A DNA stretch of 64,000 bases from Corythucha ciliata (taxonomy: Eukaryota; Arthropoda; Insecta; Hemiptera; Tingidae): the NCBI GenBank assembly GCA_038030265.1, contig CM075942.1, positions 45,536,751 to 45,600,750 of the forward strand, read 5' to 3'. The notes beneath the pieces are model-generated. The model was not told where the DNA came from and searched no databases. It was given only the letters and a program-made list of their open reading frames with translations. Shown in pieces: positions 33,461 through 44,480 of the stretch. Each line of letters opens with the position of its first letter. Position 1 is the first letter of the stretch. A program made the translations under genes and the position numbers.

Positions 33461-34706
33461 ATGTTGTCATATTTTTCAGCGCAGACATTTTTAGTTCGGT
33501 CACATATTTTCGGTTTCTTTCCTTTTAAATTCACGGGATGCCGAGTCACGTTCTGCGACCGCCGATTCAAATGGTCCATTGCAGTTACGTGTCTTCTAGT
33601 CGCTGTGTGCATCTTGGCAATTATTTTATCAGCGTGGACGACAAGTCCAATCTTAATCGTGTCGTTTTGCTTGACGCACTTGACAGCACTGGCTTCTTTC
33701 CTCTTATTTTTTGCGGGATTGTATTGGAATAAAGAACGAATGAACCGCGTCCTGACTCAGATTTTCTCTTTTGGTGAGGCATATTCTATGAGTTTCAAGT
33801 TTGACGTCGATTGGATGATTGTAGCATTTGTCGCGTTGGTCGTGACGTCTTATTCCGCATTGTGGAAACCCATTGAACAGGGAGCACGGCTCGTCGTATT
33901 GGAATTATGTTTTGACTCGATGAATACGGTTCAGTGTCTTATATCCTTGCAAATCGTCTGCGTTATTCAGTTATTGCAACAATGCTTTTCAACACTCGCC
34001 GTTCAGGTGTCCCACCGCCGTACGGGTGAAATTAACGATTTACTTGTTCATTACAACACCCTGGTCGGGTTGTCTGACGAAATCAACGATAACTACGGGT
34101 GCATCATCCTTACCGTCATCACCTATTGCGTCTGTACAATCATGACCGCGGCGCTGTACTTGTCGAAGTTTTCACCACTGGAAATGTCAGTTGCCGGCCC
34201 CTGCATTTTATGGATCGTAATGCCGTTGCTTCAGATTGGTCTGATAGTGAGAGCTTGCGAACGCACTTCTAAATCTGTCCGTGCTGAACGATTCACTAAA
34301 AAGAATTACGAATATAACTATTTTTCCATACGCTTTAGATGGACCATTTTTCGAAGGCGCTTCACTCTTTAGTCGTTACTTCTCAGCACCGCAAAAATTT
34401 TCTTAGTAATGTAAGTATACCACGAACTAAATTAGTTAGAGGGGAAGAGTTCAACAATTATTATTATTTTAATATTTGATTTTTTCTCCGATAAGAAATC
34501 ATTACTAATTCACTTTTGCGCTCATGAGAAGACTTCATTTACAGCGTGGGAGTGCTTCAAACTGGACTACCGTCTGTTGACCACCGTAAAAGCCTATATG
34601 TATACCCCCTCTTCCACCAATCGCTAATATGCTCATCTCGCAGGATTTGTTTCAGGTTTTAGGTACTTGGCTGACGTATTACGTGATTCTCGTACAAAAG
34701 AAGTAA
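33461..34706 (+). CDS. Gustatory receptor (7tm_7 family), four exons
   Basis: Exons 33461-34276, 34339-34410, 34496-34585 and 34656-34706 join in phase 0 to give about 342 aa with seven hydrophobic segments (near 36-60, 62-88, 118-136, 143-181, 212-236, 242-263, and the C-terminus). Family marks are GFFPFKF before the first membrane segment, YNTLVGLSDEINDNYG before segment 5, FTAWECFKLDYRLLTT in exon 3 and TYYVILVQ in the last exon. Such receptors are odorant- or tastant-gated cation channels in the membrane of chemosensory neurons. Three phase-0 introns near the 3' end are usual for arthropod members. The first donor is uncertain: GTCCGT at 34277 keeps the family-like ACERTSKS; GTGAGA at 34247 is a better donor but removes it. 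Exons 2 to 4 are only 16-30 codons long. An upstream ORF (33273-33494) could be 5' UTR or part of an earlier exon. Confidence 0.85.
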
Positions 34707-35009
34707 CTTCGTAACGACTTTTTTATGTAAAACAACTGCTGAATGTTAAGGCCGGTCTAGATAAGACGCAGAGAAGACTCTGCACCTTCAGGAGCAAGGA
34801 AAAATACCCATAACATGAGTATGGCCAGAGACAAGCAGTTAATGACTTTTATGACCTTTATTCTATACCTTTATGACACTAAAATGTGTGTTTTATGACG
34901 TTTATTTCCAAAAAACTGCTCTTTCATGACGTTTTTAGCTAAAAACTGATTCACTGATTTTCACTATCGATTTCAGCTATCATTTTTATAGTATTGTTTT
35001 ATTATGCTA
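34707..35009. other. 3' flank of the receptor gene
   Basis: No AATAAA close to the stop. Repeated TTTATGACGTTTAT-like words between about 34845 and 34935 suggest a small degenerate tandem repeat. Confidence 0.4.
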
Positions 35010-36440
35010 AGCTAGAGGGAATATAGAGGTACAGTATAGGGTAAATGGTTCGAAAAAAAATGTATTTTATTATTATTAGTTTTAATAAGTATAGTAAGAT
35101 TATTATTATGAATAAGTATAGTAAGATTATTATTATGAATAAGTATAGTAAGATTATTATTATGTCTGCCAGTTCCCTGGCACTTCGGGCAGCGGCTTGA
35201 TTCGCTAGTCGGTCTGCCACTTCATTGCCATGTACACCCACATGAAGCACACCTTCTTGCCTTGATCTTTGATCTGCTTCAGTTGATATTGGATTCTCTT
35301 GATGAGATCCTCTGACGAAAAAGGGTTTCCTAACGCTTCTAATGAACTGAGGGAGTCGCTTACGATCATTATTTTCGTGAAGACCATATTAGAATTGTAA
35401 TTTAGGGCGTAATGAACACCATAGAGTTCAGCACTGTAAACTGTAGCCCAGCGGTGCAGTGGCCTAGAGTAATAAGAATTAGGAGGCACATAGCATGCAA
35501 AACCTACTCCTTGGACGTCTTGGAGCCATCTGTGTAAGTAGACTGGAAACCTTGATATCCCTCCATGATATGTCGGAATATCACAGCACAAGAACTTGGT
35601 GGTATACTTTTTTGGGACCATTTGCATTGCAAGATCCAGCTGAATTTCATCTAATAGCCGTGGTTGAATCTCCCCTTGTATTTCCAGTATTGAAGGCAGC
35701 TGCACCCGCAGCCCCATCATACACTCCCTCATTAGCACAGCGTACGGTTTAGTCCGAGTAGAGTGCCTTGAATGTTCTAGAATTCAATTGTCATCAAAAA
35801 TAATTTTATGTATTAAGTGTGGATTTCTTTCGATCCTTAAGGCATATTTGATTCGATGATAATCGGGGGGTTAATGCAACGATAGTACCGACAAGTCATT
35901 TGGGTGTTGTTCCAATAGCGACTCGCAAACCCATGTAATAAATTCTGTCAAGCTGCAATAGCTCTGACTTTCTAGATGAGCCATAGAATATTGCCCCATA
36001 GTCAATCTTTGCCCTAATAAAGCAATTAAACACCTTCAAAAGCAAGCCTCTGTCTGCTCCCCATTCGTGGTTGGAAATGGTTTTCAACAGCTGCATTGCT
36101 TTATAACACTTTGCTGCCGTTTCCTGCACATGTTTCTTCCAACGCATTTCCTTGTCGAAATATAATCTGAGGAATGTATGTTCTTCCTTGTATTCGATTC
36201 GTTTATCATGTATAAACAAGGAAGGCGTGTCATGGGGAGTTCTCAATCTACAAAAATGGAGAGCGACGGTCTTCTCCTCAGAAAAAAACGAGTCCGCAGA
36301 AGGCGGCGTTCTCGATGAGTTGGTCTATAGCCACTTGAATGGTTCCAGTATTGGAAGAATCTAGAGAGTTCCGAAAAAATAGTATAACCAAGTCATCAGC
36401 ATAGACTGACGCGCACACCCCTCCCGGTAAATTTTTCGTT
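35010..36440 (-). mobile_element. Broken non-LTR retrotransposon (Jockey/I-like), RT end plus RNase H
   Basis: Read on the minus strand from about 36440 down: a reverse transcriptase fragment with VYADDL (about 36390-36405), then the region after the palm (open 36246-35896), then an RNase H domain with SAELYGVHYAL, VSDSLSS and, in a shifted frame, GVHGNEVADRLANQAA. Stops and frameshifts separate the parts, so it is dead. The 5' half is missing. The 3' end runs into a 27-bp tandem repeat (35067-35165). Confidence 0.85.
35067..35165 (-). repeat. 27-bp tandem repeat at LINE 3' end
   Basis: Three or more copies of AATAAGTATAGTAAGATTAT followed by TATTATG. It lies exactly at the 3' end of the minus-strand LINE and may be the element's own tail. 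Confidence 0.85.
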
Positions 36441-36503
36441 ATTTGGTTAATAACGAAACATGGTTCAGAACATGGCGAACATGGCGATCAGAAACATGGT
36501 TAC

Positions 36504-36517
36504 ACTAAGTACGGGCC
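36504..36517 (+). repeat. Target-site duplication, left copy
   Basis: ACTAAGTACGGGCC, repeated at 37478-37491 directly after a poly(A) run. Confidence 0.9.
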
Positions 36518-37477
36518 ATAGGACATAGTTGAGAAGTACGGCATCATACGAGGGCCCCGGCAGCCGATCCCTGACTAGTTGAGAGGGTTCAGAAAGGGGA
36601 AACCCCCACTCTTATATTACGAAGCCTAGCTCAGGAAACCATAACCCTACGATACCCCAGCAGCGAGTGGTTACACATCTACACCGATGGGTCAGCCCTG
36701 GATGCAAGCAAGAACGCAGGAGCTGGGGCCTACTGTGCAGATTTTGAGCTGTATGCTCTGGTTGGTGGCCAGGCGACAAGCTTTGACGGCGAGGTCAAGG
36801 CAGTTTGCCTTGCGTTGGAGAGGATCGGCCGCGACTGTCCATCGCGGGTTGTCTTTTTTATCGACTCCCAGGCCGCGATCCTCTCCATTGGCTCGAGACG
36901 GCCGTCAGACCACGCCGGAGTTGTGGAGGCTCGGGACCGGATTGACCAGCTGATCGAGGGTGGCGGGAGGATCGCCCTCCAGTGGATCCCCAGTCACTGT
37001 GATCTCCATGGAAATGAAAGAGCCGATGCACTGGCGAAACGTGAGTCCATGGAGACACAGCCAAACTCAGCCATATCCCTCAGCTCAGCAAAGAGAATCT
37101 GCTACAGTCGGGTTGCGGGTGAGGCCAGGAGGGTTTGGGAAGCTCTGGCCGAGGGCCGGCAATGGCGGCAGCTTTTGAGCGCGCCACTTTCCTCCACCTT
37201 GCCCCGCGACGAGTTTGTGGCTTCCTTCCGGATGACAACAGGGCACGACTACCTCCAGAAACATCTCCATCGCATTGGGGTTGTCGACTCCCCCATATGC
37301 CCCCTCTGCCATCTTGAAGAAATGGACAGCGACCACCTACCACGATGCTTCCAATTGACAGATGTCAGAACACCTGACACGATGAGAGACAGCCAGAAAT
37401 TGGCAAAATTATACTGGGCCGCCAGGAGTTTAATGGCTTAAATTGCCAAATGCTCGGGTGTTATTAAAAAAAAAAAA
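36518..37477 (+). mobile_element. 5'-truncated LINE insertion with poly(A) tail
   Basis: The insertion is 960 bp between 14-bp direct repeats and ends in 12 or 13 A. It carries the end of an ORF2: from about 36580 an RNase H domain with IYTDGSALD, GEVKAVCLAL, FIDSQAAI and IPSHCDLHGNERADALAK, then a C-terminal cysteine-histidine motif (CPLCHLEEMDSDHLPRC), ending at the TAA at 37439-37441. The RNase H acidic residues are all present and the frame is open from about 36560, so this is the freshest LINE copy here. RNase H between RT and the C-terminus points to the I/R1/Jockey-type group. Confidence 0.93.
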
Positions 37478-37491
37478 ACTAAGTACGGGCC
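37478..37491 (+). repeat. Target-site duplication, right copy
   Basis: Same 14 bp as 36504-36517. Confidence 0.9.
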
Positions 37492-37493
37492 CC

Positions 37494-38966
37494 TATAAGT
37501 TCGAGAGCTAGCGACAGTCCTATTTAACCGGAAGAACATAGTCACTAAAGGTGTGCAAAATGATGGCATTTGACCCCCTATTTACGAGTCCGGAAGTCTG
37601 CCATGCTGTATCTGGGGCCTAAGGATTTTATAGCTAATCAAAGTCCTTAATTTGGGACATGAATTTAACCAGAAGAACATAGTCCAGAAACTAGTCTAAT
37701 TCGAAAGGTTTTATGGAGCTGATTACGAATATGATCGTCTGCAGCCGTCTGCCTGGGGCATTTGCCCTCTGTGGCTCGCCAAACTCACGTAATTCGGTAA
37801 ATTTTAATTAACCGGAAGAACACAGTCCTGAAACTGGTCTTATTCGATAGGCGTTATGGAGATTATTACAAATACAATCGTCTGCCGGTGTCTGCCTGGG
37901 GCATTCGCCCTCGGTAGCCAGTCAAACTGCACCGGAGGAAAATGATTAACCGGAAGAACATAGTCCTGAAACTAGTCTCATTCGGAAGGTTTTATGGAGC
38001 TGATTACAAATATGATCGTCTGGCGCCGTCTGCCTGGGGCACTTGCCCTCAGTGACCAGTCAAACTGCACCGGAGGAAAATGATTAACCGGAAGAACATA
38101 GTCCTGAAACTAGTCTCATTCGGAAGGTTTTATGGAGCTGATTACAAATATGATCGTCTGGCGTCGTCTGCCTGGGGCATTTGCCCCTTGTGGCTCGCCA
38201 AACTCTGGAAATTTGGAAATTTTTAATTAAGGACTCTGTTCTTCCGGTTAATTAAAATTTACCAAGATTTGTGGGTTTGGTGAGCCACAGAGGGCAAATG
38301 CCCCAGGCAGACGGTGGCGGACGATCATATTTGTAATCAGCTTCATAAAACCTTTCGAATGAGACTAGCATCACGACTATTTTCTACCGGTTAATCATTT
38401 TCCCTCTGTGCAGTTTGATGGGTCACTGAGGGCAAGTGCCCCAGGCAGACGGTCATTTTCGTATTCAGCCACGTGAAACCTGTCGCATAAGACAATATTC
38501 CGGACTTAGTTTTTCCGGTTAATTAATATCCCTGATTTAGGGAGTTTGACTGGCCATCGAGGGCGAATGCCCCAGGCATACACCGGCAGACGATTATATT
38601 TGTAATAATCTTCATAGATCCTTTCGAATAAGACCAGTTTTAGGACTATGTTCTTCCGGTTAATTAAAGTTTACTGAATTTCGTGAGTTTGGCGAGCCAC
38701 TGAGGGCAAATGCCCCAGGCAGACGATCATATTCGTAATCAGCTCCATAAAACCTTTCGAATGAGACTAGTTTCAGGACTATGTTCTTTTGGTTAAATTC
38801 ATGTCCCAAATTAAGGACTTTAATTATCTATAAAATCCTTAGGCCCCAGATACAGCATGGCAGACTTCCGGATTCGTATATAGCGGGTCAAATGCCATCA
38901 TTTTACATACCTTTCGTGACTATGTTCTTCCGGTTGAATGGGACTGTCGCCAGCTCTCGGTCTATA
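37494..38966. mobile_element. Foldback-like element: large palindrome of 138-bp tandem subunits
   Basis: The left arm runs from 37494 to about 38225 and the right arm from about 38230 to 38966. They are inverted copies from the outer words (CGAGAGCTAGCGACAGTCC and its complement) to the centre. Within the left arm direct units start at about 37667, 37810, 37948 and 38086 (spacings 143, 138, 138), each starting AACCGGAAGAACATAGTCCT and containing GTCTGCCTGGGGCA. Long inverted repeats made of tandem subrepeats are the hallmark of foldback elements (FB, Galileo). No transposase is present. Confidence 0.85.
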
Positions 38967-39124
38967 TGGTATACCATTTTCTTGACTGTGATTATTGTTA
39001 TTAATATTATTATACTTGTAGTGCTAAACAGGACAACATCCCTAAATGGCACATTCAAAAATGCTAATTGAATCTTTAGCACTATTAAAAACAAACTAAC
39101 GTAGGCAGTTAATCGATACGAGAA

Positions 39125-40235
39125 TTTATCCCTGCGCTAAACTGTCTGAAGCCCATATTAAAATGTCCAATGTGCTGACGTGATCGCTTAGCTTCACGGC
39201 GAGAGAGTCAGGAGAAAAATGCAGACCGTAATGCATTCTGTGGCGATCAACGCGAAGTACTTGATGCTGCCTCGTGTCCCGAGTGGACACGGCAATATTA
39301 ATTTGGCTGAGCAACTCTGGCGCAAAGTAGATGCCATTTAAAACCTTCCAAAGAAACCTAAGCCCATTAATAGTATTCTTGACCTCAAGAGACTTCAATC
39401 CACAATAACTTCCTGCGTCTGCATAATCCCAGTCCTCCCAGGGTAACCTAAGGTACTTCACTGCCTTGCGCTGTACCCTTTCCAGCGCCATGACTCCAGA
39501 AACAGTTCTCGGAAACCAAACTATGGTATGGACGCGTATTCCAAGACACTAGGCACCAGACTCTGAACCACAGCGTGGATGGCAACAACATCGACGAAAT
39601 CAGCAGTACTTCTTTTGAGAAGACCCAACGATCCAAGCGCACTATTGATAATAACGTGCTCTAAATGGTCCTCAAAAGTCAGGCGACCGTCAAAAATTAC
39701 TCCGAGATCAGAAATCGCAGATTCAGCCCTGTGCAATAAAGACTCGCCCACTCTGTACGGATAGGACAAGACAATAGGTCTCTCGTCCGAGAGAAGGACA
39801 TCAGCGAGCACTTTGCGACATTCAGCGACGAGCCATTTGAAGTACACCAAGCATTAAATGACGAGATATCATCCTGCAGCAATGCACAATCTTCGTCAAA
39901 ACTAACCTGAATGAAAATTTTTATATTGTCGGCAAATAACAAGCATTTACTGTGTCTGATAACTGCTGCAACATCATTGACGAACAAAAGAAAAAGAAGG
40001 GGTCCCAGGTGCGAGCCTTGCGAGACTCCGGAAGACATTTCATAGCACCCGGAGCATGCCCCCCCGAAACACCACCCTCATTCGCCGACCAGACAAATAA
40101 GACTCGAGCCACCGAAGTAGATCACCACCCACGCCCAGCTGGTCCAATTTACTCAGGAGTAAGGTATGGTCCACCTTATCAAAAGCCTTAGCTAAATCAC
40201 CATAAAAGGAGTCAACCTGTCAACCATGCTCGAGG
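39125..40235 (-). mobile_element. Broken non-LTR retrotransposon (Jockey/CR1-like) RT fragment
   Basis: On the minus strand: DLAKAFDKVDHTLLLSKLDQ (about 40205-40145), then SGVSQGSHLGPLLFLLFVND (about 40035-39975), then LLFADN, where the catalytic FADD motif has lost its second aspartate. Downstream in shifted frames are the thumb-like region (39850-39521) and the C-terminal part ending at 39126. At least two frameshifts and the 5' truncation make it inactive. Confidence 0.85.
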
Positions 40236-41207
40236 GAAGTTACAATATATTTGCGCCCACTCTTCCTCCGTCAATCCTATTATACCTTGGTTTAGCTTTC
40301 AAAGTGATTATTTGACTCCACAACATCCTCTTTTTCTAAAATCTAATATTTGTCTACAATAATCTATCTCTCTGCCAAATTCAGTACATTTGAGTTTCAG
40401 CAACTGAACATTTGGCATAGCCCTCCAAATTCGAGGAGTACCTAGTTCTATATTTTTGCTTAAATAACCCCGGACAGACGCGAGATCAGCCCCGACAATT
40501 GGATGCTTGAAGGAGCCAAACCCGTGAAATCGGTAAAAATCATTTTAATTTCCGATGCCATGGGTAATCTTTCATTTGAGCTTAACAGTTTGTGGGTTTG
40601 GGGGTCTCGAGGGCTCACATTTTCCCCCGGGGGCGGGGCTCTCCTGTCGTACGGTAAAGTTACGGGAGCATATGGAAAGTATATGTATCTATTGCTTTCC
40701 GATCGTATGGGAGTGCTGACGTAACGCTACCTCATACGTGAGAACAAGTTTTCGAGCCGGCGGAGGCAGTCTACTGTCCACATAGCGATCGCGCATGGTT
40801 AGTCTCCCTAGATGGCTGCTAATGAGAAAACGAGAAAATATTTTATCCCGTCTCGTCCCTCCGATGGTGACAATGACTTCCGGATGCAAGAGTTCCTATA
40901 TGCAAAAACCTGAAGGAACCGAGCGATGGAGGCGGCAGGGAGCCTGCCGGCTGACGGAAAGCATTCGCTGTCCTCATTAAGCAGCAATGATTGGGAAGAG
41001 AACTGCAGTCGTTGATGATTTAGCCGCCAGTGCACCGACCGAGAAAAGCGCGAAAAGAAGCCCCCTACTATTTTGTCATATAGGACGCCACGGAGTATGG
41101 AGACGCGGCGAAGGCCAGCAAGTGGCTCCGAGGATGAAAAGTACATCGAGTGGTGTATAACAATGGAAGCCCTTAAGGCTTGCCATTGTTTAAAAAGGTG
41201 GGGGTGG
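40236..41207. other. Intergenic, nothing certain
   Basis: A short family B tract near 40490-40640. ORFs at 40503-40724 and 40808-41146 (-) show no domain. Confidence 0.4.
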
Positions 41208-41830
41208 TGTAACCGGGTGGAAATAGACCAGGTAATAATTAATTGAAAGAAATTGGAAATATGATGTAATTTAAGGAAATGTTTCTGCGTGAATCATGGT
41301 GAAATGAATGTACATTTTATTGTGAAAAGAATAGCTTGGGGTTCAGTTATAGCCAGACATGGGTAAGGATTATATTAGATAGGGTTGTAGAAAAATGGAT
41401 TTATCTGTGAATTCTTTTGAACATTTTTGAACCCCAGAGATAATTATGAGAAGAGTGACTGCATAAAAAGGTGGCAGTACCCATGAGAAAGTCAGTCTAG
41501 TCGAGTACAAACCCAGAGTTGGGGGTGGACTTCCGGGCCTAACGGCCGCTGGCGAGTCTGGAGCCTCACGGGGGGGGGGGGGGATTCATGCATGTGAGAA
41601 CTTGGATTTCTCATGTTCTGCAACCGGTAGGAGAACGTCGAAGAGCCGATCGTCTAATTAACTTGTAAACATAGTTTTTATTGAGTTTGTTGTTTGAATA
41701 AATCCAAATTAGCGTTATGTTTTTAAATCAATCAAAAGTTTCCTTCCTCCGATTTAGCCCACCCGTTTACTCTCACACTAGGTACCTCGAGGCAGTCGTT
41801 TTTGACTGCTTAGTAACCGGCCGTGGCCGG
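41208..41830 (+). mobile_element. Possible solo LTR
   Basis: The block begins TGTAACCGGG, has a TATA-like CATAAAAAGG (about 41463-41472) followed about 30 bp on by CAGTCTAGTCGAGTAC as a potential start region, a G15 run at about 41571, and GAATAAAT (about 41696) near its end. This promoter then poly(A) order is LTR-like. However, I cannot find a matching CA end with a target duplication, so it may equally be an orphan 5' region. Confidence 0.3.
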
Positions 41831-41853
41831 GGGTAAATCCATCAGTTTATACA

Positions 41854-41999
41854 TTAAGGCCCTTTTTCACCAATGCCGATCAACAACTAATAACGTTACG
41901 ATTACAATAGCATTTTGTATCAGAAATATTATGGTCATCAATTGGTAACTAATCGCGATCAATTCTAAACTTTGTTGGTGTGGGTGAAAACGGGTCTAT
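41854..41999. repeat. MITE family M1, single copy
   Basis: TTAAGGCCCTTTTTCACCAA at the left and GGTGAAAACGGGTCTATA at the right; inner words match the dimer at 2753-3050. Confidence 0.8.
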
Positions 42000-42013
42000 A
42001 ATGGTGAATTTTT

Positions 42014-42111
42014 CACTCAACTCCCAGCTCCGCGCTGTGTACTCGGAGCGCTCTGATTGGTTGATGCCCACAGCTCAGCTTTTTTAAAGCTTGCATGTGA
42101 ACGCGGCTTAA
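42014..42111. repeat. MITE family M4, partial copy
   Basis: Contains GCTGTGTACTCGGAGCGCTC and TTTAAAGCTTGCATGTGAAC-GCGGCTTAA, matching the right half of 62717-62878. Confidence 0.75.
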
Positions 42112-42269
42112 CATCGTTTACATAAATTGAGACGCATTTTTTTCTTTAATTCTGAGTTAACGTAACTCAAACTATAACTCTGATGGAGAAATCCACCAAA
42201 AGTCATTTTCTTTCGAAAAACATGTTTCCAGCGATTTTTATTTTTTAATCTTATACCTACTTCCTTGGA

Positions 42270-42510
42270 TGAGCACTATTTCTCAATTTTAGCCACGACT
42301 GAGCGCTATTTCTCATTTTAGCCGCAAATTGGCGTTTTTCCTGAATTTTAGTCTTTTTTTTTCTCAATTCTGCACTGGACGGCCCCTTTTTCACAATTTT
42401 AACCGCAATTATATTTTCCTTAATCTGTGAATTAGCGTATTTTCTTAATTTTCACCTGAATTGGTGTGTTTTCTCAATAGCAGCCGCGAATGAGCGCTAT
42501 TCTTAAATTT
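42270..42510. repeat. Degenerate 30-bp periodic repeat, family A
   Basis: Six or seven units of TTTCTCAATTTTAGCC-GCGAATGAGCGCTA. It ends against a fragment of MITE family M2 (42509-42556). Confidence 0.75.
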
Positions 42511-42559
42511 TATAGTCGTCACTTTACCTGAGTATTTCCTTAAACGACTTGAAATCGCG

Positions 42560-42810
42560 CGAATTTATTTTCAAATTGCATACAAAATCCTCCAACTTGT
42601 GGTTGGATTTGGTTGAAATTGGGTTTGCGGAGATGGGGCTTTCAGTTTTTTCAAAACCATTTCGCGAGGTTGTCCCTTTCAAAACGCAAATTTGGCGGGG
42701 TCTTCATAGTTCTTTCATACCAGCCAAAGTGAACCTTCCAAAGAATTTTACTAATTTTAGGTAAGGTCAATTAGCTCCTGAAAGAGCCAAATCCACTAAA
42801 TTAGGTTATA
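42560..42810. repeat. Degenerate periodic repeat, family B
   Basis: GGTTTGCGG / TTTCGCGAGG / AAATTTGGCGGGG words at about 30-bp spacing. From 42811 to 43624 no repeat or domain-bearing ORF is evident; the end should contain the promoter and 5' UTR of the next gene. Confidence 0.5.
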
Positions 42811-43624
42811 TAAGAGCTACACTTTCTGTCGCCAAATTGGCGGTCTACCTGCAATTCTGCAAGCATTGACCCGAGAAACATGAAATTTACAATAATTAGG
42901 AAAATCTTTGAATTTTCGGATACTAATGTTGCGGGAATTTTGCTTTACAGACGATTGATTTCGGGATAAGTAACGAGAAGTCGAGTAACGTGACTTTCGC
43001 TGTAAATAGCGACGAGAATGTAACGGAGTTAAGTTTTTGGGTAAGGATTAACGAACACGGTTTTGAGTACAACGATGCTTTTTTCGCGAACTCTCATTTT
43101 ACCGAAAAAGGGCGCAGACTTGAGAAACCGTGAAGCACCCCAATCCGAGACCAAATCCTCTTGGCGCTGAAGGAGTTGAAAACCCGGGGTCGCCGCCCTG
43201 ATGGGACAAAGTTGTAAATTGTCCAACTCTCCTTCTTATCGGGCATTCAAATTTCTTACGAAAAGATTCATCTCGAGCTACCCAATCCTTTCGAAGGAGC
43301 GATTATACATAACCGACAGTCAGAACAGTGTGGAAACGGAGAAAGGGAAATAACAGCTCAACTAACAAGAGAGGGGTACCGGTGGCGAGTCCGGTCTCTA
43401 GCCGAACACAAGAAATTCAAGAAATCAAGAGGGGCTCTCTTCTCCTTCCTCCACCGCCTTTTCGCCACTCTCTTTTCGTGTGTAGTAGATTCGCCTTCGT
43501 GCTCATCCGCAGTCCGCAGCCGCCACCGCAGTTGTACACCGCGTACGCACAAGTTAACACCACACGTTACCGTATTTTATCATTGAGGTTTTTTTTCTCC
43601 CGATTTTCGACGTCGTAATTAAAT

Positions 43625-44447
43625 ATGGCTCCTACAATGAGTGCTATAAAATCTTCGCTTGTCCTGGCTGCATGCCTGGCTATCGTCTCTTCTTCGGCTA
43701 TTCCGATGTGGGAATTTCTAGGCCGTGGCGAGAAGGTAAATTTTAAACATTAAATTCTTCAATATTTAAATTTTAATTTAATTAAAATTTTGCAATTGAA
43801 TAGTCTGTTCTCTTTTCTTTTAGTGCAGTTCATTTAAAAAATGCACTCTTGATGGTGACAAATATTTTTATTAATCGCTTAAAAATCCAATTTCTCAGCC
43901 TTTTCGAATGCCTAAATTGCAATAATTCTAATTTACGTTTCTAATTTCGATAATGACAGAGAGCTGTAGAAATGAGACTTCCTCGACGCCTCTCTTGAGT
44001 TAATCGGCCGTATTTAGTTCCTAGGTCAAACCGTGGTGAATCACAGGTCTTCTCGCTTTCATTCAGACTTTCTTTTACCCATTGGGCTTGGCGTAACGGG
44101 GTAGCGCTGTAGGCAGACTTCTTTTCACTCATTCATTTCATACCGGCTTTACGCGTGGACTTACAAAACAGCGAGAGAGGGGAGCGGAGGGGCTTAGGTG
44201 GGTTGAACGACGCCGTGGGTATAAACCGCGTCATGTCTTCTTGTAATTTGAAGCCTGATAATTGAACGCGGAAGCATATTTTTCAAGTGTTTATCGAAAC
44301 ACTCACGGTTTCTCACGTCACTTTCATTTCTTGGAGAGTGAGAAGAAGAAAAAAAAATCATACTTTTGACAACGCTCGTCTTTCCTTATTCACGTTCACG
44401 GTCACGGTGGGAACTTGGAAGTTCGTGGCAATACGTATCAGTAACGT

Positions 44448-44480
<33 letters not shown>

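Noticed and set aside
37080..37343. Minus-strand ORFs opposite the LINE
   Set aside because: Shadows of the RNase H/C-terminal ORF on the plus strand, which carries the conserved motifs.
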